Below, piece by piece: positions 45,422 to 54,755 of a DNA stretch of 64,000 nucleotides; position 1 is the stretch's first letter, and the number at the start of each line of letters is the position of its first letter. The DNA comes from Enterocloster clostridioformis (lineage in GTDB: Bacteria; Bacillota; Clostridia; Lachnospirales; Lachnospiraceae): positions 4,960,001 through 5,024,000 of the forward strand of contig NZ_JAIWZC010000001.1 of NCBI RefSeq assembly GCF_020297485.1, written 5' to 3'. A program made the position numbers and the translations under genes. The notes beneath the pieces were generated by a model that was given only the letters and a program-made list of their open reading frames with translations, did no database searches and was not told where the DNA came from.

Positions 45422-45886
45422 ATGGATAAACTTGACTATAAGATACTGAACATCCTAAAAGAGAACGGAAGGGAAACAGCCTCAGACATCAGCAAAGCCA
45501 TTCATTTGTCTGTATCAGCCGTACTGGACCGCATCAAGAAGATGGAAGAGTCCGGCATAATCAAGGGCTATACGGTAAGAGTGGATGCCAAGGCTCTGGG
45601 GAACGATGTCACAGCCTTGATGGAAATCAGCCTGGAGCATCCCAGATTCCATGACTCCTTCACGGAGGTTATCATGGACCACCCTAACATCCTGGACTGC
45701 TACTATCTGACCGGAGATTATGACTTTGTGCTGAAGATATCCTGCGCCTCCTCTGATGAGCTGGAGCGCATCCACCGCACCATCAAGAGCATACCCGGTG
45801 TATCTGCCACCAGGACCCATTTCGTGCTGAAGGAAATCAAAAACATGTATTCCGCCATACCGGAAGAAGAGAAGAGGCGGTTTTAA
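45422..45886 (+). CDS. Lrp/AsnC-family regulator
   Basis: 154 residues, standard for the family: an N-terminal helix-turn-helix (DYKILNILKENGRETASDIS onward) and a C-terminal RAM ligand domain (YYLTGDYDFVLKI; TRTHFVLKEIK). Its gene lies 44 bp before the D-amino-acid transaminase gene, so it may sense an amino acid handled by that enzyme. Confidence 0.9.
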   Translation: MDKLDYKILNILKENGRETASDISKAIHLSVSAVLDRIKKMEESGIIKGYTVRVDAKALGNDVTALMEISLEHPRFHDSFTEVIMDHPNILDCYYLTGDYDFVLKISCASSDELERIHRTIKSIPGVSATRTHFVLKEIKNMYSAIPEEEKRRF

Positions 45887-45930
45887 CAGCATGTTCCAAT
45901 GAGAACTTTATTAAAAAGGAGATTACATAT

Positions 45931-46773
45931 ATGAAAACGCTTGGTTATTATAATGGAAAGTACGGCGAACTGGAGAATATGAGCGTTCCCATGAATGACA
46001 GGGTATGTTGGTTTGGAGACGGCGTATATGACGCAGGTCCCTGCCGCAATTACAAGATTTTTGCAATTGACGAGCATGTTGACCGCTTCTTCAACAGCGC
46101 CGGCCTTATCAGGATTCAGGTGCCATGCACAAAGGCAGAGCTGAAGGCGCTGCTTCGGGACCTGGTAAATAAGATGGACACCGGAGATCTGTTCATTTAC
46201 TTCCAGGTAACCAGGGGGACCGCTGTCAGGACCCATGAATTTCCGGAGAATGTACCGGCAAATCTCTGGGTTATGTTAAAGCCCATGGGAACACCGGACC
46301 TGTATAAGAAGATTCGTCTGCTCACCCAGGAGGACACCCGTTTCCTCCACTGCAACATCAAAACCCTGAATCTGCTGCCCAGCGTCATGGCTGCCCAGAA
46401 AGCAAAGGAAGCAGGATGCCAGGAAGCAGTGTTCCACAGAGGCGGCCGTGTGACGGAATGTGCCCATAGCAACTGCCATATCTTAAAGGACGGAATTCTC
46501 TACACGGCTCCTGCCGACAACCTAATTCTTCCGGGTATTGCAAGGGCCCATCTGATTCGCGTTTGTAAGAAACTGGAAATTCCGGTAAGCGAAACTCCGT
46601 ATACCCTGAAGGAGATGATGGATGCGGACGAGGTTCTGGTGACATCCTCCACCAAACTGTGCGTGGCTGCCAGTGAGATTGACGGCACTCCGGTGGGAGG
46701 CAGGGCGCCTGAGACACTTAAGAACATTCTGGACGCTGTGATGGATGAGTACATGGAAGAGACCAAAGCCTAA
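45931..46773 (+). CDS. dat: D-amino-acid transaminase (class IV aminotransferase)
   Basis: 280 residues of fold type IV. The Schiff-base lysine is Lys144 (NIKTLNLLP) and Glu175 (VTECAHSN) contacts the cofactor. Arg100 and His102 (RTHEF) match the carboxylate trap that favours D-amino acids over branched-chain L-amino acids. It would make D-Glu or D-Ala for cell wall from the keto acid. It is probably co-transcribed with the Lrp-type regulator. Confidence 0.85.
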   Translation: MKTLGYYNGKYGELENMSVPMNDRVCWFGDGVYDAGPCRNYKIFAIDEHVDRFFNSAGLIRIQVPCTKAELKALLRDLVNKMDTGDLFIYFQVTRGTAVRTHEFPENVPANLWVMLKPMGTPDLYKKIRLLTQEDTRFLHCNIKTLNLLPSVMAAQKAKEAGCQEAVFHRGGRVTECAHSNCHILKDGILYTAPADNLILPGIARAHLIRVCKKLEIPVSETPYTLKEMMDADEVLVTSSTKLCVAASEIDGTPVGGRAPETLKNILDAVMDEYMEETKA

Positions 46774-46783
46774 TGCGGCTGCC

Positions 46784-46812
46784 TTGACTTTTACAGGGCC
46801 GGGTGCTAGAAT
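46784..46812 (+). promoter_or_regulatory. Promoter of apbE
   Basis: TTGACT (46784-46789), 17 bp, TAGAAT (46807-46812). The start point should fall at about 46819, one base before the ATG. Confidence 0.6.
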
Positions 46813-46819
46813 GTAAGGC

Positions 46820-47830
46820 ATGAAAAATATAGGATTAAAGACAATAATAACAGCAGGTTTGATTATCATGTGCACGGCTTGGCTGGCAGGATGCAGCAAG
46901 AAAGTTGCGGATCCTGTCACCAGGTCGTCTTTTTTGTTGAACACATTTGTCACCGTTACCTTATATGATACAGAGGACCAGACCATTCTGGACGGCTGCA
47001 TGACATTGTGTTCCGACTATGAGAAGCTGCTCAGCAAGACCCTGGAGGGCAGCGAGATTTATAAACTGAACCACCGCAGGCCGGGTGAGAGGACCGTCAC
47101 CGTATCGGAGAAAACAGCCCAGGTACTGGCGGAGGGGCTGGAGTACTGCCGCATGTCCCGGGGGGCCTTTGATATAACCATAGAGCCTTTGAGCTCCCTG
47201 TGGGATTTTACGGGCAAGATGCCCCATGTGCCGCCCAGGGAAGAGATTGAGGCGGATCTGAAAAAGGTGGGATATGAAAATGTAATCCTGGATGGCAGGC
47301 AGATCACCTTCCTCAATGACGAGACAACCATTGACCTGGGAGCCATAGCCAAGGGCTTTATAGCGGACCAGATGAAGGCATACCTAGAAGATAAGGGAGT
47401 GGAAAGCGCGGTCATCAACCTGGGCGGAAATGTGCTCTGCGTGGGAGAACGGCCGGACGGCACTCCTTTTAAGATAGGGCTTCAGAGGCCGTATGCCACC
47501 CATACAGAGACTGTGGCCGCACTGAAAATTGACGGCATGTCCGTGGTTTCCTCCGGCGTGTACGAGAGGCATTTTGTGGAGGACGGCGTCAACTATCATC
47601 ATATACTGGATCCTTCTACCGGGTATCCATATGAAAATGGGCTGACCCAGGTATCCATCATTTCACCCAGGTCAGTGGACGGGGATGGACTGAGCACCAC
47701 CTGCTTTGCCCTGGGACTGGAAGAGGGGACCAGGCTCATAGAGTCAATGGACCAAATCTACGGCATTTTTCTTACGGAAGACGGGGAACTCCATTACACC
47801 AGGGGGGCCGAGGATTTCCTGTACAGATAA
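46820..47830 (+). CDS. apbE: FAD:protein FMN transferase (ApbE), lipoprotein
   Basis: 336 residues. The signal peptide ends in the lipobox LAGC (Cys at about 25), so the protein is anchored outside the membrane. ApbE motifs are DLGAIAKGFIAD (near 172), NLGGN and HHILDPSTGYP (near 256). It attaches FMN to Thr/Ser of flavoproteins such as Rnf or Nqr subunits. No target gene is in the window. The promoter sits so close that the message may be nearly leaderless. Confidence 0.92.
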   Translation: MKNIGLKTIITAGLIIMCTAWLAGCSKKVADPVTRSSFLLNTFVTVTLYDTEDQTILDGCMTLCSDYEKLLSKTLEGSEIYKLNHRRPGERTVTVSEKTAQVLAEGLEYCRMSRGAFDITIEPLSSLWDFTGKMPHVPPREEIEADLKKVGYENVILDGRQITFLNDETTIDLGAIAKGFIADQMKAYLEDKGVESAVINLGGNVLCVGERPDGTPFKIGLQRPYATHTETVAALKIDGMSVVSSGVYERHFVEDGVNYHHILDPSTGYPYENGLTQVSIISPRSVDGDGLSTTCFALGLEEGTRLIESMDQIYGIFLTEDGELHYTRGAEDFLYR

Positions 47831-47840
47831 TGGTTTTTTC

Positions 47841-47869
47841 TTTACAATTCCATGATGCTACCATATAAT
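47841..47869 (+). promoter_or_regulatory. Promoter of the gtrA-yfhO pair
   Basis: TTTACA (47841-47846), 17 bp, perfect TATAAT (47864-47869). Confidence 0.65.
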
Positions 47870-47930
47870 AGAAGGGATTATTGCTCCAGGGCTTGTGCGC
47901 GCGCACTCTGGAACAGGGCAGGAGCAGAAG

Positions 47931-48359
47931 ATGTTACGTAAAATATGGGAAAAATGTGTTAACTATGAGACGATAAGCTACATTATATGCGGGTTTCTCA
48001 CCACGGCAGTCGATTTTGCGGTATACGCCCTGCTGAGGAAGATTGAGATAGGCGTAGGCCTGTCCCAGGCCATGTCATGGCTGGCGGCTGTGCTGTTTGC
48101 CTATGTGGTGAACAAGCTTATTGTGTTCCGCAATTATAATCTGAGGCCTTCCTATCTTGTGAAGGAGGTGGGAGCATTTGTGGCGGCCCGGACGTTCTCA
48201 GGAGCCGTTACCTGGGTGCTCATGGTGGTCATGGTAAAATTAGGCGGTGACAGGGGAATGCTGTATGAGCTGTTCTGCAAATTCACATCCTCTGTAATCA
48301 ACATGGTACTGAACTATATTTTCAGCAAACTCTGGATATTCAAGAATAAGCCTGAATAG
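47931..48359 (+). CDS. GtrA-family membrane protein
   Basis: 142 residues from ATG 47931, preceded by CAGGAGC. Four membrane helices fit the GtrA/DPMS family (SYIICGFLTTAVDFAVYALL and NKLIVFRNY). Members help flip polyprenyl-linked sugars or act with membrane glycosyltransferases. It lies 15 bp before the YfhO-like gene and is probably its partner in cell-surface glycosylation. Confidence 0.85.
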   Translation: MLRKIWEKCVNYETISYIICGFLTTAVDFAVYALLRKIEIGVGLSQAMSWLAAVLFAYVVNKLIVFRNYNLRPSYLVKEVGAFVAARTFSGAVTWVLMVVMVKLGGDRGMLYELFCKFTSSVINMVLNYIFSKLWIFKNKPE

Positions 48360-48374
48360 AGAAAGGTGACTGTG

Positions 48375-51353
48375 ATGGAACGTGAAGAGATAGAACGGGT
48401 TGAACGGGAGCTTGACGCAATCCTGAAGCTTGTGCAGCCGGAACCGACCATACAGGATAAAGCCCGGGAGGAAGCGCTTTCAAAGGAGCCGGTTTCCGGC
48501 GGGGAGAAGATGACATCAGAGGAATATGATCCGGAAGAGGATGCGTCGGATAATTATGCAGCAGATAATTATGAAGCGGATGGTTATGCGGCGGATGGAT
48601 ATGCAGCAGATAATTATGCAGCGGACAGTTATGCATTAGATAAGTACACATCAGACGAATATACATCAGAGGAAGACGAATACGGAATGGAAGAAGAGAA
48701 TGAGACTGCCGGACAGGACAGGCAGCAGTACGATAAGAGAGAAACAGGGATGTTACGGACAGGAAACAGGCGCGGCCTTCGGCTGTTAAAGCCTTCGGAC
48801 GGTCTGGTGGCAGCATTTTTTGTCCCCGTGGTGGCCATGATTATCATATTTGCCCAGAGAGGTATCTTTCCATTTGGGGAAGAATGCTTTCTCAGGACGG
48901 ATATGTACCATCAGTATGCCCCGTTTTTTTCAGAGTTCCAGTATAAGCTGACCCATGGGGGAAGCCTGCTCTACAGCTGGGATATCGGCATGGGGGTGAA
49001 TTTTTCAGCGCTCTATGCCTATTATCTGGCCAGCCCGGTGAACTGGCTTCTGATACTATGCCCGAAAAAGTTCATCATTGAGTTCATGACCATCCTCATT
49101 GTTCTCAAGACAGGACTGTCCGGTCTCAGCCTTTCGTGGTATCTGAAGAAACATTTTGGAGTTAATAATTTCGGCGTGGGTTTTTTCGGTATTTTTTATG
49201 CCCTAAGCGGTTATATGGCTGCCTACAGCTGGAACATCATGTGGCTGGACTGCATCATGCTGTTTCCGATAATTCTTCTGGGACTGGAGCAGCTGGTGAA
49301 GGAGAAGAGGGGGACGCTTTACTGTATCACCCTGGGCCTCTCTATCCTTTCCAATTACTATATTTCCATCATGATTTGCATTTTCATGGTTATTTATGTG
49401 ATTGCCCAGATGATACTCAATCCGCCAAAGAGCTTTGGAGCGTTTATGGGAACAGGGCTGCGCTTTGCCTTTTATTCCCTTCTGGCAGGCGGTCTTGCCG
49501 CGGTGGTGCTTTTGCCGGAAATTTATGCGCTGCTGGTAACCGCGTCAGGGGATTTTGATTTTCCTAAGACATTTTCCTCCTATTTTTCCATCTTTGATAT
49601 GATTGCCCGTCATATAGGAAATGTGGGAACCGAGATAGGGCTGGACCACTGGCCGAATATATACTGCGGTGCGGCGGTGCTCATGTTCTTCCTTTTATAT
49701 CTGGGAAGCAGGAAGATTACCTTCAGGGAAAAGGCGGTGTACTGCACCATGCTGATTCTGTTTTATGCCAGCTTTTCCGTGAATGTGCTGAATTTCATCT
49801 GGCATGGATTCCACTATCCCAACAGTCTTCCATGCCGCCAGTCCTTCATTTATATTGCGCTGATGCTGTTCATGTGTTACCATGCCTACATTCATCTGGA
49901 GGATACGTCCTGGAAATCGGTATGTCTGGCGTTTTGGGGAGCTGTTTCCTTTGTGCTGCTGGCAGAGAAGCTGGTGAATAATCCGGAACAATACCATTTC
50001 TCCGTGTTCTATGTGGCGCTCCTGTTCATTGCCGTATATGGAGGTCTGATTTACCTGTACCACAAGGGAAAATGGAGTCTGGATGCCATTCTTCTCACTG
50101 CCTTGGCCGTGATTGCCATTGAGGCTGCCGTGAATACTGCGGTGACCAGCATCCCTACCACCAGCAGGACCGCCTACGTGAAAGATAACCAGGATGTGGA
50201 GGAGTTGGTGTGGAATATTAAGTCAGATACCTTCTATCGTGTGGAAAAGACAGACAGAAAGACAAAGAATGACGGCGCCTGGATGAATTTCCCGTCCGTA
50301 TCCCTGTTTTCATCCACAGCCAATGCCTCGCTGTCGGATTTCTTCCGCAAAATGGGGTGTGAGAGCTCCACCAATGCCTACAGCATTGCAGGAAGCACCC
50401 CTCTGGTGGACAGCCTGCTGTCCGTGCGGTACGGCATATATGGGGACCAGCAGCCTGCCGATGGACTCAGAGATTTGTCCGCAAGAAAAGGGAGCATGTG
50501 GCTGTACGAGAATAAATTTACCCTGCCCGTGGCATTCTTGCTGCCATCGGATGTGGAGGGTAACTGGATAATGGATTCCGGGAACCCGGCCCATGTCCAA
50601 AACGATCTCTGCGATGTGCTGGATACTGAGCATGTGCTGCTGCCCAACGAAAGCGTTACAGAGGGCAGGAAACTTACATTTACAGCCGAAGAGACCGGAG
50701 ATTACTACGTGTATGTGACCAATAAGAAGGTGAAGGAGGTCACGGCTGTAATCGGAGAGCAGACAGAGAGCTTTGATAATGTGGACCGGGGCTACTTCAT
50801 GGAGCTGGGCCGCATCAATAAGGATGTGGAGGTGCGCCTGGAGGCAGGGGATGACGGCAGCCCGACTCTGCAGGCAGAGGTGTGGCGTTTTAACCCTCAG
50901 GCCCTGGAGGCTGTTTATGGGAAAATGAACCGGAATCCCATGGTGCTGTCCAGGTGGACGGATACGGAGCTGTCAGGCAGCATTACAGCGGATACGGCAG
51001 GCGTTATGTATACCAGCATTCCCTATGATAAGGGATGGACTATCCTGGTGGACGGCAAGGCCGCGGCGCCGCGGAAGATGTTTGACACGTTTCTGGCAGT
51101 GGATATCAGCGAAGGGACCCACCGAATCAGTTTTTCCTATGAACCGGAAGGACTTGGGACCGGGGCGTGGATTACCGGAGTCAGCGCGGCTGTCCTGGGA
51201 GTCACTGTGCTGGCCGGAATCAGCCGGAGGAAGAAAAAGGACCGTGCGGTAAGCGGATACAGCATAAGAAAGAACCACAAAGAGAACAAAAAGAGTCAGA
51301 AAAAAGAGAGCGGCAGCAAACAGGAAAACAGGACAAAAGAAAATGAGAAATAA
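48375..51353 (+). CDS. YfhO-family multi-pass membrane protein (putative glycosyltransferase)
   Basis: 992 residues from ATG 48375. About 110 N-terminal cytoplasmic residues are acidic and hold a degenerate repeat (DNYAAD, DGYAAD). A long hydrophobic domain with a dozen or more helices follows, with the GT-C-like loop [18 protein letters not shown] near residue 175. An extracytoplasmic beta-rich domain (about 610-930) ends in a last membrane helix and a very basic tail. YfhO in other Firmicutes glycosylates lipoteichoic acid with help from a GtrA-type flippase; the same pairing is seen here. Confidence 0.85.
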   Translation: MEREEIERVERELDAILKLVQPEPTIQDKAREEALSKEPVSGGEKMTSEEYDPEEDASDNYAADNYEADGYAADGYAADNYAADSYALDKYTSDEYTSEEDEYGMEEENETAGQDRQQYDKRETGMLRTGNRRGLRLLKPSDGLVAAFFVPVVAMIIIFAQRGIFPFGEECFLRTDMYHQYAPFFSEFQYKLTHGGSLLYSWDIGMGVNFSALYAYYLASPVNWLLILCPKKFIIEFMTILIVLKTGLSGLSLSWYLKKHFGVNNFGVGFFGIFYALSGYMAAYSWNIMWLDCIMLFPIILLGLEQLVKEKRGTLYCITLGLSILSNYYISIMICIFMVIYVIAQMILNPPKSFGAFMGTGLRFAFYSLLAGGLAAVVLLPEIYALLVTASGDFDFPKTFSSYFSIFDMIARHIGNVGTEIGLDHWPNIYCGAAVLMFFLLYLGSRKITFREKAVYCTMLILFYASFSVNVLNFIWHGFHYPNSLPCRQSFIYIALMLFMCYHAYIHLEDTSWKSVCLAFWGAVSFVLLAEKLVNNPEQYHFSVFYVALLFIAVYGGLIYLYHKGKWSLDAILLTALAVIAIEAAVNTAVTSIPTTSRTAYVKDNQDVEELVWNIKSDTFYRVEKTDRKTKNDGAWMNFPSVSLFSSTANASLSDFFRKMGCESSTNAYSIAGSTPLVDSLLSVRYGIYGDQQPADGLRDLSARKGSMWLYENKFTLPVAFLLPSDVEGNWIMDSGNPAHVQNDLCDVLDTEHVLLPNESVTEGRKLTFTAEETGDYYVYVTNKKVKEVTAVIGEQTESFDNVDRGYFMELGRINKDVEVRLEAGDDGSPTLQAEVWRFNPQALEAVYGKMNRNPMVLSRWTDTELSGSITADTAGVMYTSIPYDKGWTILVDGKAAAPRKMFDTFLAVDISEGTHRISFSYEPEGLGTGAWITGVSAAVLGVTVLAGISRRKKKDRAVSGYSIRKNHKENKKSQKKESGSKQENRTKENEK
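48546..48672 (+). repeat. In-frame tandem repeat in the YfhO-like gene
   Basis: About eight degenerate 15-bp units encoding (A/S)DxYA-type pentapeptides ([40 protein letters not shown]). Confidence 0.8.
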
Positions 51354-51366
51354 GGAGATAAGAGCC

Positions 51367-52758
51367 ATGAAATTATGGGGTGGACGTTTTACGAAAGAAA
51401 CCAATCAGCTGGTACACAATTTTAACGAATCCCTTTCCTTTGACCAGAAATTCTACCGTCAGGACATCAGGGGCAGCATTGCCCATGTGAAGATGCTGGC
51501 AAAGCATGGAATCCTTACAGAACAGGACAGAGATGATATTATCCGCGGATTGGAAAGCATTCTGGAAGATCTGGATAATGGCAAATTGACTATATCATCC
51601 GATTCCGGATATGAGGATATCCATTCCTTTGTGGAGGGAACCTTGACTGAGCGGATTGGAGAGGCGGGAAAACGCCTTCACACAGGACGCAGCCGTAATG
51701 ATCAGGTAGCCCTGGACATGAAGCTCTATACCAGGGATGAGATTGACGCCATCGAAGCGCTGGTGAAGGAACTGCTGGAAGAGCTGCTGGCAGTTATGGA
51801 GAAGAATACGGACACCTTCATGCCTGGCTTCACCCATCTTCAGAAGGCCCAGCCAATTACCCTGGCCCATCATATGGGGGCTTACTTCGAGATGTTCTCC
51901 AGGGACCGCTCCCGTCTTAAGGATATACGCAGGCGCATGAATTACTGTCCCCTGGGCTCAGGGGCTCTGGCAGGCACCACTTACCCTCTGGACCGGGAAT
52001 ACACGGCAGAGCTTCTGGGATTTGACGGACCAACCCTTAATTCCATGGATTCAGTGGCTGACAGGGATTACCTGATTGAACTTCTCAGCGCTCTGTCCAC
52101 TATCTCCATGCACCTGTCCAGGTTCTGCGAGGAAATCATAATATGGAATACCAACGAGTACCGTTTTGTGGAGATTGATGATTCCTACAGCACAGGAAGT
52201 TCCATCATGCCTCAGAAAAAGAACCCGGACATCGCAGAGCTGATACGCGGCAAAAGCGGGCGCGTATACGGCGCCCTGGTGTCCATGCTGACCACCATGA
52301 AGGGGATACCTCTGGCTTACAACAAGGATATGCAGGAAGATAAGGAGCTTACCTTTGACGCCATTGACACGGTAAAGGGATGTCTGGCTCTGTTCACAGG
52401 CATGATTTCCTCTATGAGCTTTCGGAAGGAGGTAATGGAGGCCAGTGCAAAGAACGGCTTTACCAATGCCACGGATGCGGCGGATTATCTGGTGAACAAG
52501 GGAGTGCCTTTCAGGGATGCCCACGGCATCGTGGGACAGCTGGTACTTGCGTGCATCAGCAAGGGAATTGCCCTGGATGATCTCAGCCTGGAAGAGTACA
52601 AGGCCATCAGTCCGGTGTTTGAGGAGGACGTATATGAGGCCATCAGCATGAAGACCTGCGTGGAGAAGCGCCTTACCATAGGAGCTCCTGGACAGGGGGC
52701 TATGAAAAAAGTCATTGGGATATATAAAAAACAGCTGGGAATGGATGATGCCCAGTAA
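51367..52758 (+). CDS. argH: Argininosuccinate lyase
   Basis: 463 residues from ATG 51367, set by AAGGAG upstream; an in-frame ATG at 51343 overlaps the previous gene. The fumarase/aspartase signature [12 protein letters not shown] has its catalytic Ser near 278-279. It cleaves argininosuccinate to arginine and fumarate, the last arginine step. It is separated from argG and argC, which lie 9-11 kb downstream, and directly follows the YfhO-like gene. Confidence 0.96.
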   Translation: MKLWGGRFTKETNQLVHNFNESLSFDQKFYRQDIRGSIAHVKMLAKHGILTEQDRDDIIRGLESILEDLDNGKLTISSDSGYEDIHSFVEGTLTERIGEAGKRLHTGRSRNDQVALDMKLYTRDEIDAIEALVKELLEELLAVMEKNTDTFMPGFTHLQKAQPITLAHHMGAYFEMFSRDRSRLKDIRRRMNYCPLGSGALAGTTYPLDREYTAELLGFDGPTLNSMDSVADRDYLIELLSALSTISMHLSRFCEEIIIWNTNEYRFVEIDDSYSTGSSIMPQKKNPDIAELIRGKSGRVYGALVSMLTTMKGIPLAYNKDMQEDKELTFDAIDTVKGCLALFTGMISSMSFRKEVMEASAKNGFTNATDAADYLVNKGVPFRDAHGIVGQLVLACISKGIALDDLSLEEYKAISPVFEEDVYEAISMKTCVEKRLTIGAPGQGAMKKVIGIYKKQLGMDDAQ

Positions 52759-52793
52759 TATGATATGAGATTTTATCTCACATAAAATCCCTC

Positions 52794-52822
52794 TTGACGG
52801 AAAAATCTCTTGATTATATAAT
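52794..52822 (+). promoter_or_regulatory. Promoter of the Crp/Fnr gene
   Basis: TTGACG (52794-52799), 17 bp, perfect TATAAT (52817-52822). Confidence 0.7.
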
Positions 52823-52837
52823 ATTTACAGCAAAAGA

Positions 52838-52851
52838 GTTGTAAATACAAC
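52838..52851. promoter_or_regulatory. Palindrome in the Crp/Fnr gene leader
   Basis: GTTGTAAATACAAC is a perfect 6-2-6 palindrome just after the expected start point, a likely operator, perhaps for autoregulation. Confidence 0.4.
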
Positions 52852-52867
52852 GGAAAGAAGGGCGAAT

Positions 52868-53560
52868 ATGGAGGAATGGCTGCCTCTTGTGAAAAAATCT
52901 CCGCTATTTTACGGCATTAATGATGACGAGCTCTATACTCTGTTAAAATGCTGTGCCTCGGAGCAGGTGCTTTATGAGGACGGGGAATACATCTTCCGCA
53001 TGGGAGAATCCGTCAATACGGTGCTGGTTCTGCTGAGGGGAAAGGCATGTGTCATCCAGGAGAATTTCTGGGGACATCAGGAACACATATATCATATAAA
53101 GGAAGGGGAGCTCTTTGGCCAATCCTATTCCTGCGCCAGGACCCCGGTGCTGCCGGTGAGCGTGGTGGCAGAGGGAGGATGCGAGGCCCTGTTCCTCAAT
53201 TACCAGCGTATGATTACATTTTGTCCCCTGGCCTGTGATTTCCATACCAGATTCATACACAACATGCTGCGTCTGGTGTCGGAGCATAATGTGAAGCTGG
53301 AAAATAAGCTGGAGCATGTGTGCCGCAGGACCACCAGGGAAAAGCTTTTATCCTATCTGTCAGAGCAGGCCATGGCAAAAGGGGGAAGAGATTTTGACAT
53401 ACCCCATAACCGCCAGGAGCTGGCTGAGTATCTCTGTGTGGACCGGAGCGCCATGTCCAGCGAGCTGAGTAAGATGCGGGCTGAGGGGATACTGGATTTT
53501 CAGAAGAACCACTTTGTGCTTCATGACAAAGATACGGGGGAGCGCGGGGAAGGGGCTTAA
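52868..53560 (+). CDS. Crp/Fnr-family transcriptional regulator
   Basis: 230 residues. An N-terminal cyclic-nucleotide-binding-like beta barrel (about 20-125) is joined by a long helix to a C-terminal Crp helix-turn-helix (NRQELAEYLCVDRSAMSSEL, about 180-199). No N-terminal Cys cluster for an Fnr iron-sulfur centre is seen. Many clostridial members of this type bind other small ligands. The target genes are unknown. Confidence 0.88.
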   Translation: MEEWLPLVKKSPLFYGINDDELYTLLKCCASEQVLYEDGEYIFRMGESVNTVLVLLRGKACVIQENFWGHQEHIYHIKEGELFGQSYSCARTPVLPVSVVAEGGCEALFLNYQRMITFCPLACDFHTRFIHNMLRLVSEHNVKLENKLEHVCRRTTREKLLSYLSEQAMAKGGRDFDIPHNRQELAEYLCVDRSAMSSELSKMRAEGILDFQKNHFVLHDKDTGERGEGA

Positions 53561-53598
53561 GGGCAATCCATATATCAGAACAGGTATTTATTAAAAAA

Positions 53599-53636
53599 GG
53601 GAGACAACAGGCAGGCATGCAGTGTTGTTTCCCTTT
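53599..53636. terminator. Terminator between the Crp/Fnr gene and the ABC operon
   Basis: GGGAGACAACA with TGTTGTTTCCC (one G-U pair), flanked by A and T tracts, suitable for both convergent genes. Confidence 0.7.
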
Positions 53637-53669
53637 CATAATTTGACACAACCTCATATATGACTCACA

Positions 53670-54683
53670 TTACTTTGGGTAGGCAGCATTCAGGCAACGC
53701 ACTGCCGCCTCTTTGGATATCAGGTTTACAGCTCTGGAATCATCCTTTCTGGTATAGTAGCCGGTTCCATCCTCGGTGAGACTTCCAATCAACAATGTCA
53801 GGCCGCCATTCGTATCTCCGCTTTCATAGGTCCAGGAAAGAGTCATAGTTGGATCAGACAGGCCATAGCTGCTTAATTCTTCATCGCTGGCTTTATATGA
53901 TACGCAGGACTGGAATGACAAACCGCTTATGGTATCCGCCAGATTATTAAGAGCGCCATTGTCATCCAGGCGGTTGGACTCGTCCGCCGCAGAATCCTTG
54001 TACCAGGCTATATTGCCCGCGTCATCCACGGCCTTTTTACAGAACTGGCTGGTCTGCCCGTTCCTGGAAACAGTGATTTCCCGGATGTCGGCGCCCGCCA
54101 CATGGGGAAGGGATTCTGTCTCGACAAAATCGTAAAGACCCTTGGCAGCTGTCTCGGTCAGGTAACTGCCGATCGTATAAATCTGGCTGTCCCCTTCCAT
54201 GGCTGCGTAGTACTGGGCAGGGGGCTGGGAACCGTCCGAGCCCGCACCCCCGGTACCGGGAACCTGGCTTCCCAGCAGTATGGTATGGGAGGAACCGTCA
54301 GGGGAAACGGTATCAAACCGCACGGAAGGGTTATCCAGGCCATATGCTTCCGGAGAATCCGCGCCTTTTAACTTCCGTTCTGCTTTTAAGTGGGACAGGG
54401 TATCCGCCAGGGTAGTCAGTGGATATTGACGGATAGGGCAGTCCTTATCCCCTTTATAGTACCAGGTGCCGCCTTCCAGGGTAAAAGACAGACTTTTGTC
54501 ATCCTTTGTCCAGGACAGGGAAGATAGCTCCGGAAGGTCAGTCATATATACAGAGTCGTTTTCCGGAGACAGAGCCTGTGCTTTGGCATTCCTCCCCTGC
54601 TGCCAGGTGATGGCTCCATAGGCAGCGCAGAGAAGGACCAGGGCTCCCAGAGCGGGAACCATTGGCCGTATATGTTTCTTCAT
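53670..54683 (-). CDS. DUF4340 envelope protein of a gliding-type ABC operon
   Basis: 337 residues from ATG 54683, set by GAGGAGG on the minus strand. One N-terminal membrane helix (about 7-25) is followed by an extracytoplasmic domain of repeated beta units with ATYGL-like signatures (PEAYGLDNPSV; ELSSYGLSDPTM), typical of DUF4340. Last gene of a four-gene operon with ATPase, permease and GldG-like protein. Function unknown. Confidence 0.82.
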   Translation of the reverse strand: MKKHIRPMVPALGALVLLCAAYGAITWQQGRNAKAQALSPENDSVYMTDLPELSSLSWTKDDKSLSFTLEGGTWYYKGDKDCPIRQYPLTTLADTLSHLKAERKLKGADSPEAYGLDNPSVRFDTVSPDGSSHTILLGSQVPGTGGAGSDGSQPPAQYYAAMEGDSQIYTIGSYLTETAAKGLYDFVETESLPHVAGADIREITVSRNGQTSQFCKKAVDDAGNIAWYKDSAADESNRLDDNGALNNLADTISGLSFQSCVSYKASDEELSSYGLSDPTMTLSWTYESGDTNGGLTLLIGSLTEDGTGYYTRKDDSRAVNLISKEAAVRCLNAAYPK

Positions 54684-54755
54684 GTCAAACCTCCTCGTTA
54701 TGAGCATTTAGTGACCGTATTATGGTCACTTACGTGCGATACATGCCAGTATGTT

